Source: CAZFCK01 sp964517355
Lineage (GTDB): Bacteria; Desulfobacterota; Desulfovibrionia; Desulfovibrionales; Desulfovibrionaceae
Length of the DNA stretch: 44,575 nt
NCBI GenBank assembly: GCA_964517355.1
Contig: CAZFCK010000008.1
Location: forward strand, 1 to 44,575
Reading direction: 5' to 3'
The number at the start of each line of letters is the position of its first letter. The stretch's first letter is position 1. Positions 24,021 through 31,753 of this stretch are shown here, one piece after another. The notes under the pieces were generated by a model, which was given only the letters and a program-made list of their open reading frames with translations, was not told the origin of the DNA and ran no database searches. The position numbers and the translations under genes are program-made.

Positions 24021-25355
24021 CTATGAGAGGTTTCTGCGCGCCCATTCCCGAACTTGAGCAAATTCATCAAGAAGCGCTGTATAATCAAGCGAATGAAATT
24101 TCCCATCTTGATAAAGAATACGACCCTGGACCATGGTCATGCGCACTTCCATGCCCGTTGCCGCATAGACCACTTGCGAGAGCGGGTTATGGAGCGGTTG
24201 CATATTGGGTGCTGCAAGGTCAAGGGCGATGATGTCCGCGGGGGACCCCGGCGCTATGCTGCCCAACCCGTCGAGATGCAGACACGGGCCGGCGTTCACT
24301 GTAGCCATGTCGAGAACCTGCTGCGCCTGCAAAATGGTCGGGTCTTGGTGCACTCCCTTGTGCAGCAGGGCGCAGATACGCATTTCGTTGAACATGTTCA
24401 AGGTGTTGTTGCTGGCCGCCCCATCCGTGCCCAGGCCGGGGCGTATTCCCGCGGCCAGCATTTCCTTGACGCGGGCGATGCCTGATCCCAGTTTAAGGTT
24501 GCTGCACGGCGACAACACAACGTGCGCCCCAGCATTGGCGACTGCTTCTATTTCGTCGTCTTGCAGGTCCACCATGTGCACAAGGGTGGCTCGTGGAGTG
24601 AGAATGCCGAGGTCCTGGAGCAGGCGTATCGGCCTGCTTTCGAATTTCTCCAGGCATTGGGCCGTGTCGGTTTGTGTTTCGGAGCAGTGGGTGTACCAAA
24701 TTGTATCGTAACGTTCGGCCAGGGCATAACTTTTCAGCAGGAGTTCCTTGCTGGACGTGTAGGCCGTATGCGGCGCAGAGGCGAACGTAATGCGGTCGTG
24801 GCCGGCGAATTCCTGAAGCAGTTCTTCGTTAAGGGCCAGGGCCTGCTCTCCTGTATCGTAGGAAATGGTGGGGAAATCCAGGATGGCTTCGGACAGAACG
24901 GCGCGGATGCCGCTTTGTTCAACAGCGCGAGCCGTCTGGCGTTGATGCATGTACATGTCCACGAAGCATGTGCTCCCGCTGCGCAGCATTTCAGCGCATG
25001 CCAGGAGCGATCCAAGGTATACTATATCCTTGGTCAGTTTTGCTTCAAGAGGCCAGATGCGTGTTTCAAGCCATTGCTTAAGCGGGAGATCGTCGGCCAG
25101 GCCCCTCAATACCGTCATTGGGGAATGAGTATGCGCATTGACCAGCCCGGGCAGGAGCAGGCTTTTGCCCAAGTCGATGGTATGCCGGGAGCTGAAGTAC
25201 GGTTTCAGTTCCATGGCCGGACCTGCGGCCACTATTTTTCCATCTGCTACGGCCACAGCTCCGTCTTCGATAATCGAGCGTGTTTCATCCTGGCAGAGCA
25301 ACCATTGAGCCTGCAGCAGTACGTCGCAGTGCCGTTTCATATCCGTGGTGGGCAT
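24021..25355 (-). CDS. MTA/SAH-type adenosine deaminase (amidohydrolase)
   Basis: 444-aa cytosolic amidohydrolase of the MtaD/SsnA-like group, predicted to deaminate 5'-methylthioadenosine, S-adenosylhomocysteine or 5'-deoxyadenosine to the inosine form. Metal ligands: HTH at residues 75-77 (GLVNAHTHSPM), THCSET in the middle and GTDGAASNN near the C-terminal third. FVDMYMH and LSPCSNLKLGSG are also family features. The ATG at 25355 follows AAGGA by about 8 nt; the frame extends 14 codons upstream to a TTG that lacks support. The next gene on the other side of a 965-nt gap is an MTA-phosphorylase homologue, so both probably serve thioadenosine salvage. The exact substrate is not certain. Confidence 0.85.
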   Translation of the reverse strand: MPTTDMKRHCDVLLQAQWLLCQDETRSIIEDGAVAVADGKIVAAGPAMELKPYFSSRHTIDLGKSLLLPGLVNAHTHSPMTVLRGLADDLPLKQWLETRIWPLEAKLTKDIVYLGSLLACAEMLRSGSTCFVDMYMHQRQTARAVEQSGIRAVLSEAILDFPTISYDTGEQALALNEELLQEFAGHDRITFASAPHTAYTSSKELLLKSYALAERYDTIWYTHCSETQTDTAQCLEKFESRPIRLLQDLGILTPRATLVHMVDLQDDEIEAVANAGAHVVLSPCSNLKLGSGIARVKEMLAAGIRPGLGTDGAASNNTLNMFNEMRICALLHKGVHQDPTILQAQQVLDMATVNAGPCLHLDGLGSIAPGSPADIIALDLAAPNMQPLHNPLSQVVYAATGMEVRMTMVQGRILYQDGKFHSLDYTALLDEFAQVREWARRNLS

Positions 25356-26320
25356 AATCTGATCCTTTAACGATTTCAGTTCGTTCAACGAGAACAATGA
25401 GTTGTGATAGCTATTCAGGGGGTTTGCAGTGCTTTTCGTCAGATGGCGTTGTCCAAGGGAGGAACTGTAGTGATGGCGGCCTCCTTCAGCAAGGCATTTT
25501 TGAAGCCCGAGTCGTATTCCCCCTCTCGCAGTTGCTCGGCGGAACCTGCGGCATGGCTTTCAGAGAAATTTGCGGCGGTTAGCGGTCTACACCGTCGCCC
25601 GCATAGCTTTCAGGCGTGGTGGAATACCGTCGCCCGATGGCGGAACATGATTATTTTTTATTGTAATACCTCGGGATGAAACTTGATTTGTGGGCTGATC
25701 TTAACTAATTGACTTCCGAGAGGCTGCATTCCAAGGGGAGAACCTGTAGCTGAGGGTTCTCTCACCCAATAAGGAGATGCTGAAACAGATGGCCGTTCTC
25801 CTTCTCCAGACGTGACGCCGTACAGGTACGGTTCCTTAACCTGAAACATGCAAAAAATAAAATCCTCCTCTGACCACTTTTTTGATGAATGATACAGGTT
25901 GGGCTGGCGTTTGATTGAAGTCGAAAAACAAACTGGTTGGCTCGACAACCAAGGCCGGGGTCGAGTCCTTTACCCTCCTTCGGATACGAAATCCGAATAT
26001 CTCTTTGTCTCAAGGCATACTGCCATGCAGCCTTTCTCAGAGTTACGGCGCCGCATACCGTGTACAGCAAGAGTAGTCCCAAGACGAAGGCGTTTATGGT
26101 CAAGAGTTGCAACCAACAACAAAAATCTCAACTGTATGTATTTCCCTCCGTGTTTTTCTCCGCATCGGAAAGTAAAAACGGTCAACGCTTTTGAAGTCGT
26201 CTCCTCCCGGAAAATTGTCTCCGTTTGCCGAGAAAATGTTTTTTTCAAGATGTTAAAATAATTAAGGAAGTTAACCAGATTTGTTTGAGCGTCATCAAGC
26301 GAATCATCTGAGAGGAACCT
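25356..26320. other. 965-nt region without a supported gene
   Basis: Between the deaminase and the phosphorylase homologue, more AT-rich than its neighbours. Minus-strand frames at 25658-25948 and 25762-26112 are open, and the second begins with a hydrophobic stretch (NAFVLGLLLLYTVCGAV), but neither has a ribosome-binding site or recognised domain. Visible structures are GAGAACC/GGTTCTC near 25740-25761, the palindrome CCGTAC-AG-GTACGG (25818-25831), and GGTT/AACC arms near 25930. It may hold a decayed gene. Confidence 0.45.
26251..26259 (+). promoter_or_regulatory. Extended -10 promoter candidate for the phosphorylase gene
   Basis: TGTTAAAAT: a TGn extension followed by TAAAAT (five of six matches). 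No -35 is visible at 17 nt, as is often the case for extended -10 promoters. It predicts a leader of roughly 55 nt. Confidence 0.4.
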
Positions 26321-27067
26321 ATGCGTAGCATCGGTATCATAAGCGGCACTGGGCTGGATAATCCCGACATGCTCGAAGATGTCGAAGAGTTCTGTATTGT
26401 CACCTCGTTTGGTTCACCCAGCTCTTCACTCATCAGGGGGCGTGTGGGGAACAACATCATTTACCTGCTCGCAAGGCATGGCCGCGAGCACCCGATTTCT
26501 CCGAATCAGGTGAATTTTCGCGCCAATATCCAAGTCCTTAAGGATATGAAATGCGACTACGTATTCGCCACTACGACGGTGGGTTCTCTGTGTGAGGAAA
26601 TTGAGCCGGGACATGTGGTCATTCTGGATCAATTCATCGATTTTACCAGACACCGCTTCGTCTCCTTCCATGAGACGTTCGAACCGTACAGCGTGTGTCA
26701 TACCCCCATGATCGAACCATTCGACCCCTCGCTACGCCAACTGGCCATCAATGCCTGTAAAAAACTCGGCTACGCGCATCACGAACGTGGTACTGCAATA
26801 ACCATTGAAGGCCCGCGTTTTTCCACAAGAGCGGAGTCGAATATGTTTCGACTGTGGGGCGCGCACGTCATCAATATGAGCATCGCTCCGGAATGTGCGC
26901 TGGCCAACGAAGCCGGACTTCCCTATGCCTCTGTTGCTGTGGCAAGGGAGGATGTTTGTTTGAAACAAAACAGCTCCCCTATGACACGAGAGGAATTATC
27001 GCTTTGCTATGCGAAAAATTCCGAGAGAGCGAACAAGATACTGCTGTCCGCCATAGAACAACTGTAG
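26321..27067 (+). CDS. 5'-methylthioadenosine phosphorylase homologue with altered base pocket
   Basis: 248-aa trimer-type purine nucleoside phosphorylase. It has the MTAP features IISGTGL (phosphate site), ARHGREHPISPNQVNFRANI, TVGSLCEEIEPG, VILDQFIDFTRHR and IEGPRFSTRAESNMFRLWGAHVINMS. However, the usual TDYD motif that binds the adenine ring is R-E-D-V at residues 209-212 (VAVAREDVC). This loses the second Asp and changes the first to Glu. Purine specificity may therefore differ from classical MTA phosphorylase, for example toward methylthioinosine, the product expected from the deaminase at 24021-25355. GAGAGGA precedes the ATG. The assignment to the family is firm; the substrate is inferred. 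Confidence 0.88.
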   Translation: MRSIGIISGTGLDNPDMLEDVEEFCIVTSFGSPSSSLIRGRVGNNIIYLLARHGREHPISPNQVNFRANIQVLKDMKCDYVFATTTVGSLCEEIEPGHVVILDQFIDFTRHRFVSFHETFEPYSVCHTPMIEPFDPSLRQLAINACKKLGYAHHERGTAITIEGPRFSTRAESNMFRLWGAHVINMSIAPECALANEAGLPYASVAVAREDVCLKQNSSPMTREELSLCYAKNSERANKILLSAIEQL

Positions 27068-27172
27068 AGCACTGCCGGTAAGAAACAGTGGGCAACCGTT
27101 AGGGCTGTTATCCTCCTTGCGTTTGTGCTTGTTGCCGTGGACAGGGGTGTGACGCAACGTCTTGATGAAACC

Positions 27173-27219
27173 CAGGGGGAAAGATCTTTGCAAAAGGAGC
27201 TTTCCCCCTGCCTTTTCAT
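27173..27219 (+). terminator. Terminator of the phosphorylase gene
   Basis: CAGGGGGAAAG (27173-27183) and CTTTCCCCCTG (27200-27210) form a perfect 11-bp stem, followed by CCTTTTCATTT. Lies about 105 nt after the stop codon. Confidence 0.7.
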
Positions 27220-27290
27220 TTGTTCGGGACCAGCAACGGTGGACGTAGCGCTTATGCCGAAGGCGAGAGCGTATTGGTTTTGAAACAGGA

Positions 27291-27446
27291 GTGCTTCCGG
27301 GGGCTTAAGAGCCTTTTGATACGGGTTTTTGAGAATCTCCATGACTTTCTATTTTGTATAACTTGTTGTCATATTCGCATTTATACGCACAACAGTCGCG
27401 GATCCAGGAGAGCGTTCTCCCATGGAGGGGGGCGGGACGGAGCCCC
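27291..27446 (+). repeat. Repeat family B, copy 3
   Basis: 156 nt beginning near TGCTTCCGGGGGCTTAAGA, with a degenerate CCTTTTG hairpin, an AT-rich middle, then CGCGGATCCAGGAGAGCGTTC and GGGCGGGACGGAGCCCC. Order and spacing match copies 1 and 2. It lies between the convergent phosphorylase and YdjM-like genes. Confidence 0.68.
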
Positions 27447-27510
27447 AATATGCGAGGTGGATAGCCGCCATGGAGAAAGCCTTTCGCAGGGCAAAGCCAT
27501 CTCTGTGGGC

Positions 27511-27960
27511 TTAAAACATTTTATCCAGCGCCAGATGTGAAAAATAACCCAGGACAGCGGCCAGATAAAACGGGGTCAGTGTTTGCCAATCGACGGCGCA
27601 GAGCAGCAGCGGTACGGCCAATATCGCCAGGGGCACGGCCAGCATGGCCCACCACGTGTGAGTCCAGCCGCGATGGTTGCCCAGGGCCGGCAGCATGGCG
27701 ATGAGTCCTACGATGGCGGCCCATTGATATTCGTGATTGATGATAAGGATGATGTCCATGGCCGCCAGGATGCTGTAAAAAAACGGACGTCCTTTGGAAC
27801 TGGTATCTACGTCTGGAAAAAGGGCTCCCAGCAGGCAGGTCGCGAGCAGTGCCGCCCCCATGAGTGGTTCCGGCCGGAAATAGTCGAAGGTGTACAGGGC
27901 GGCCATGGTTCCGCCGCCGAGTAGGGCTGCGCCGGTAATGTGTATTTTATATCCAGGCAT
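27511..27960 (-). CDS. YdjM-like membrane-bound metal-dependent hydrolase
   Basis: 149-aa inner-membrane protein with four hydrophobic segments. It carries the DUF457/YdjM motifs: YKIHITGA near the N-terminus, LFPDVDTSSKG (acidic metal site), HRGWTHTWWAM and GYFSHLALD, which together supply conserved His and Asp residues. E. coli YdjM is LexA-regulated, but its reaction is unknown and I see no LexA box here. The start codon has only a weak ribosome-binding site. It lies downstream of sufB on the same strand but beyond a terminator-like hairpin, so it is probably transcribed separately. Confidence 0.82.
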   Translation of the reverse strand: MPGYKIHITGAALLGGGTMAALYTFDYFRPEPLMGAALLATCLLGALFPDVDTSSKGRPFFYSILAAMDIILIINHEYQWAAIVGLIAMLPALGNHRGWTHTWWAMLAVPLAILAVPLLLCAVDWQTLTPFYLAAVLGYFSHLALDKMF

Positions 27961-28072
27961 GGAGATTGTTTAGGGTGACATCTGGCATAAAGTCAGCCGG
28001 TTACATTGCCTTGCTTGTTTTGTGAGCCAGTTGCGCCGGAAGGTGGGGAAAGGACCAGGATCGAGGATTTGT

Positions 28073-28115
28073 GAGGGAAAACCCCTCCAGCAGGGTTTTC
28101 CCTCCCGCAAATTCG
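28073..28115 (-). terminator. Terminator-like hairpin after sufB
   Basis: GAGGGAAAACCC (28073-28084) and GGGTTTTCCCTC (28093-28104) form a perfect 12-bp stem with an 8-nt loop. There is no long T-run on the minus strand (it continues ACAAATCC), so efficiency is uncertain. Position after the sufB stop fits a 3' end. Confidence 0.6.
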
Positions 28116-28139
28116 ACTATAAGAAGCTGGAGACATGCA

Positions 28140-29297
28140 TTAAAACATGTCTTTTTCAGAATCCCTGATGGTTTTTTCCACAGAGTCTTGCAGCTCTTTG
28201 GGCAAGCCCATGATGTCCACGTTGAGGAAGCCGCGGACAATGGTCGAGACGGCTTCGTCCTCGTCCATGCCGCGCGCCATGAGGTATTCGATTTCTTCCT
28301 GAGCGATTTTGCCGACAGCGGCTTCGTGTGAAAGCTCGACGCCGGGCAGTGTGCCGAGAAGTTCCGGAATGGCGTGGATGATGCCGTTATTGAGGATGAG
28401 CCCCTTGCATTCGAGATGTCCGCGTGCGGGAACGGAGTTGCCCGCAATTTGTCCCCTGTTGATAATGGTTCCGCCTGTGGTCAGGGTTCGGGCGATGATT
28501 TCGCCCCTGGTATCGGGCGCATTGAGCAGGATGCGGTTTCCCGTGTCCACATGGGATCCTTCAGGCGCAACGATTACGGAATTGAAGCGAGCCACCGCTC
28601 CTGCGCCGTTGAGGGTCAGGGAGGGGTACATCTGGAGGTCTTTCACAGGCTTGAGCAGGACGTAGTTATTGAGGAAAATTCCACCTTCCTCGATGACTCC
28701 CGCGGAGCGGGGACGAACCGCAGTCTGTTCGCTCCAGTTATGGATCATGGTGAACGTCAGCTTGCCGCCTTTTTTCACGTAAAATTCCGAAATGCCCAAG
28801 TGTGCGGCTTCACGGGTGCCGTGAGAAACTGCGCATCCCGTGATGATGTGCATTTCGGAGTCTTCTTCCACAATGACAATATTATGAACGTTTTGGCCGA
28901 CCTTATCGCCCTTGATGAACAGGCAGGACTGAACCGGCTCCTGGATTTTGGCGCCCTTTTTGGATCGAATGAAGTAGCCGCCATGGGTGTTTTCATAGGT
29001 GGCCCGGGTGAATTCGTCTTTATCGGGATCGACCAGTTTCCACAAATATTCCGGCAGGCCGTCATAGAGTTTGATGGCCTGTTTGATATCCATGATTTCC
29101 ACGCCGGGGGTGGAAGATTTGCAATGCACTTGGGAGTGGTTCATGTGGAGAAACGAACCGGACCGATGCCGTTCTTCAACATCCACCCCAGCCATGAGCA
29201 ATTGCTGCTTGTCCTCTGGGGACAAGGTGCGCAGGTCTTCAATAAGTCCGCTTTCTTCACCCGAAAAGTTATAATCAGTCAATTTTACATCGCTCAT
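28140..29297 (-). CDS. sufB: SufB/SufD-family Fe-S scaffold subunit
   Basis: 385-aa beta-helix protein that, with the SufC ATPase, builds Fe-S clusters. The C-terminal region has the family pattern: a conserved Cys in HLECKGLIL and GVELSHEAAVGKI, followed by EYLMARGMDEDEAVSTIVRGFLNVDI. The His-Glu pair and Cys match residues important in E. coli SufB. It is shorter than classical SufB (about 495 aa) and is the only SufB/D gene present, as expected for the minimal two-gene systems found in anaerobes (SmsCB-type). No sufS, sufE, sufA or sufU is adjacent. GGAG lies 6 nt before the ATG at 29297; the frame also has a TTG 12 nt upstream. Confidence 0.88.
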   Translation of the reverse strand: MSDVKLTDYNFSGEESGLIEDLRTLSPEDKQQLLMAGVDVEERHRSGSFLHMNHSQVHCKSSTPGVEIMDIKQAIKLYDGLPEYLWKLVDPDKDEFTRATYENTHGGYFIRSKKGAKIQEPVQSCLFIKGDKVGQNVHNIVIVEEDSEMHIITGCAVSHGTREAAHLGISEFYVKKGGKLTFTMIHNWSEQTAVRPRSAGVIEEGGIFLNNYVLLKPVKDLQMYPSLTLNGAGAVARFNSVIVAPEGSHVDTGNRILLNAPDTRGEIIARTLTTGGTIINRGQIAGNSVPARGHLECKGLILNNGIIHAIPELLGTLPGVELSHEAAVGKIAQEEIEYLMARGMDEDEAVSTIVRGFLNVDIMGLPKELQDSVEKTIRDSEKDMF

Positions 29298-29322
29298 GAA
29301 AGTCTCCAATTTGATGGCGGTG

Positions 29323-30081
29323 TTATTGTAAACAGCGCACGCATTCCCGGTAGCCGAACTTGCTTATGTGGTCGAGTATTTCACGTGCGTTGGCCACGCA
29401 GCAAAGATGTCCGTCGTAGAGCACCTGGCCACGGTCAGCATTGATATAATCGAGGATATAACCCGTGTGCGTGATAATCAGGCCCGATGTCTTGCGTTGC
29501 GCCTTTTGCTTCAGCATGGACATGTCAGGCTTGGGCTGGATGTTGTTTGTAAGCAGTTGACGCACGGTTTTGCCGATAAGATGCATGTTTTCAAGATCAA
29601 CGCCGGATTCGGGCTCGTCGAAAAGCACCAGACTGGGTTTTTGAGCGATGAGTTGCAAAAGTTCGGAACGCTTGATTTCGCCCCCGGAAAATCCGGAGTT
29701 TATGTCGCGGTCCAAAAAGGGTGTCATGTTCACCCGTTCAGCTATATCCTCGACATCGACCTCCCGGCCTTGACCGCACATCTGCACAAGATGGCGCGTC
29801 TTAAGTCCGTGGATGGTGGGGGGGCGCTGAAAGGACATGCCTATTCCCAGCCGCGCCCGCTCGTAAATGGGCGCGTGGGTGATGTCGTGCCCTTTGAAAA
29901 AGATGCTTCCCTTGGTGATGGTGTAGTTACCAAAGCCCATCAAGGTCATGAGCAAGGTTGTTTTACCGGAACCATTGGGTCCGAAAAGAATGAACGTTTC
30001 GCCTTCAGCGATAGTAAGGTCAATACCTTTAAGAACTTCACGTTCGCCGATGGAAACGCATAAATTCTTTATTTCGAGCAT
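29323..30081 (-). CDS. sufC: SufC Fe-S assembly ATPase
   Basis: 252-aa soluble ABC-type ATPase. Walker A GPNGSGKTT, Q-loop FQRPP, signature FSGGEIKRSELLQ, Walker B SLVLFDEPESGVD and switch His in ITHTG are all present. It works with the downstream SufB (25 nt away) as a SufBC complex. The protein ends CVRC followed by two residues, a C-terminal CxxC that could bind metal and is absent from E. coli SufC as I recall it. AGGA lies 8 nt before the ATG at 30081; the upstream 48 codons in frame do not fit the family. A perfect palindrome lies 24 nt upstream of the start codon. Confidence 0.92.
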   Translation of the reverse strand: MLEIKNLCVSIGEREVLKGIDLTIAEGETFILFGPNGSGKTTLLMTLMGFGNYTITKGSIFFKGHDITHAPIYERARLGIGMSFQRPPTIHGLKTRHLVQMCGQGREVDVEDIAERVNMTPFLDRDINSGFSGGEIKRSELLQLIAQKPSLVLFDEPESGVDLENMHLIGKTVRQLLTNNIQPKPDMSMLKQKAQRKTSGLIITHTGYILDYINADRGQVLYDGHLCCVANAREILDHISKFGYRECVRCLQ

Positions 30082-30654
30082 GGAAAGATCCTCGTTGTGC
30101 TTGTGCCGGTCATGGACCGGCAGGGTAGGGTACATATCTCGCGATAATCTGCCCAGTATATGGTGCAGAACCGGGGGTGAGTCAATGATTGCGGAAGGGG
30201 GCGCTCGGGGATGACAATTCGGCAAGAAACATCTATCAACTTGATTTTATAGTTCTATTTTCTGTTTTTGAAGTGGAAAAATAATTCGGAAAAATCGATT
30301 ACAGTGTTTCTGCCACGTGCGGCAGTGATCCGGAACCAGGTCATCTTGGTGTGCTGCCTTGGGGAGCCGTTATTCGGATCACCTTGGCTGCGAGAGTCGG
30401 AAAAAGCGTATGGCGGGTATAAAATGAATGGGCAGGCGATAAGAATGGCTAACGGCTTGCGATTTATTTTCAAATTTGCTAAAAACCCGTAAATCGATTG
30501 CACCCTGTCTCCAGATGTTTCATGCCCTATATTGCAGACCGTGTTGGTTCGTTGCAGGTCAGGGGGAGCGTCCTGAGTTGGAAAGGACCTGAACACGGTA
30601 CGGCGTCGCAAACAGGTCGAAAACCCGTTAACCATATTGAGGAGGAATACCTTT
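30082..30654. other. Divergent regulatory region, sufC and TAXI genes
   Basis: 573 nt with no supported gene. Besides the palindrome in front of sufC, it contains CTGCC-ACGTGC-GGCAG (30310-30325) and a TATAAA hexamer (30418-30423) that could be a -10 for the TAXI gene without a good -35. If used, it gives a leader of about 225 nt with CAGGTC/GACCTG pairing potential (near 30555-30595). No known riboswitch was recognised. Confidence 0.4.
30105..30121. promoter_or_regulatory. Perfect 17-bp palindrome upstream of sufC
   Basis: GCCGGTC-ATG-GACCGGC: two perfect 7-bp arms, placed 24-40 nt before the sufC start codon. The position suits an operator for a dimeric regulator or an mRNA leader hairpin covering the 5' UTR. 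The regulator is not identified. Confidence 0.5.
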
Positions 30655-31632
30655 ATGCGGAGGATCGGTTATCTTGTGGCAATGCTGTCTCTGGCTCTGG
30701 TTTTTTGTTACGCGCCCAATGCCGTGGCCAAGACCACCTTTGTGACAATCGGTACAGGCGGCATCACCGGTGTGTATTATCCCACTGGAGGCGCCATTGC
30801 CAAAATGGTGAACGCGAAAAGAGACGAGTACGGGATTCGCGCGACAGTGGAATCCACCGGCGGTTCGGTTTTCAACGTCAACGCGGTTATGGCCGGTGAT
30901 CTTGAATTCGGCGTCGTGCAGTCCGACCGCCAGTATCAGGCGACAAACGGTCTTGCCGAATGGGAAGGCAAGCCGCAGGAAAAGCTGCGCTCCGTTTTCA
31001 GCATTCATCCCGAATCCGTGACCTTGGTTGCCGGCGAAGACACGGGTATAAAAACCATTCAGGATTTGAAGGGCAAGATTGTGAATATCGGCAACCCCGG
31101 CTCCGGCCAATTGCAGAATTCCATCGACGCTCTGACGGCGGTGGGTATTGACCCTGAAAAAGACATCACCGCCGAACAGGTCAAAGCCGCCGAAGCTCCC
31201 GGATTGTTGCAGGATAATCGCATTGACGCTTTTTTCTACACAGTGGGACATCCTTCGGGCGCAATTAAGGAAGCAACCGCCGGCGCCCGTAAGGTACGCA
31301 TTGTTTCCATCGAGGGAGAAGGTATTGACGAGTTGCTGAAAAAGGATCCTTATTACGCCAAAGCGATTGTACCCATCGAATTTTATGAAGGGGCCGTGAA
31401 CGAAGAGGATGTGCCCACTTTCGGCGTGAAAGCCACGTTTGTCACTTCGGCTGATGTTCCGGATGAAGTTGTTTACGCCATCACCAAAGAAGTTTTCGAA
31501 AATTTTGAAGATTTCAAGAAGCTGCATCCCGCCTACAAGGTCCTGACCAAAGAGAGCATGCTCGAAGGCTTGAGCGCTCCTCTGCATCCCGGTGCTGAGA
31601 AGTACTATAAAGAAGCCGGGTTGCTGAAATAA
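30655..31632 (+). CDS. TAXI-family TRAP transporter substrate-binding protein
   Basis: 325-aa periplasmic binding protein. Signal peptide MRRIGYLVAMLSLALVFCYAPNAVA is followed by the mature start KTTFVTIGTGGITGVYYPTGGAIAKMVN, the TAXI hallmark. Further features are ESTGGSVFNVNAVMAGDLEFGVVQSD, GNPGSGQ, DNRIDAFFYTVGHPSG and VYAITKEVFENFEDF. The ligand is unknown; characterised TAXI proteins bind small organic acids or amino acids. GAGGAGG lies 8 nt before the ATG at 30655. A strong terminator hairpin with a UUCG loop follows the gene, before the permease, so this protein is likely made in excess over its transporter. Confidence 0.93.
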   Translation: MRRIGYLVAMLSLALVFCYAPNAVAKTTFVTIGTGGITGVYYPTGGAIAKMVNAKRDEYGIRATVESTGGSVFNVNAVMAGDLEFGVVQSDRQYQATNGLAEWEGKPQEKLRSVFSIHPESVTLVAGEDTGIKTIQDLKGKIVNIGNPGSGQLQNSIDALTAVGIDPEKDITAEQVKAAEAPGLLQDNRIDAFFYTVGHPSGAIKEATAGARKVRIVSIEGEGIDELLKKDPYYAKAIVPIEFYEGAVNEEDVPTFGVKATFVTSADVPDEVVYAITKEVFENFEDFKKLHPAYKVLTKESMLEGLSAPLHPGAEKYYKEAGLLK

Positions 31633-31646
31633 ACGCTGCCATAGTG

Positions 31647-31675
31647 GGACCGGGTTCGCCCGGTCCTCTTTTATT
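31647..31675 (+). terminator. UUCG-tetraloop terminator/attenuator between binding protein and permease
   Basis: GGACCGGG-TTCG-CCCGGTCC, a perfect 8-bp GC-rich stem with a stable UUCG loop, followed by TCTTTTATT. It lies 15 nt after the TAXI stop codon and about 80 nt before the permease start. Confidence 0.85.
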
Positions 31676-31753
31676 CGGAATACGATACGCGCGGCCGATG
31701 TTGGAAAGGCGTGTGACGCCGTGTGATCAAGCCAGGTGAAGATGAGGAATCGG

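Noticed and set aside
25404..25679. A 91-codon plus-strand frame after the deaminase gene
   Set aside because: Composition is unlike its neighbours, there is no convincing start signal, and no family is recognised.
25920..25985. A tRNA-like segment (GGGGTCGAGTCC with GGTT/AACC arms)
   Set aside because: No acceptor stem or anticodon arm can be formed; the similarity to a T arm is likely chance.
30255..30635. A 126-codon minus-strand frame upstream of the TAXI gene
   Set aside because: No ribosome-binding site or domain; it crosses the likely promoter and leader of the TAXI gene.
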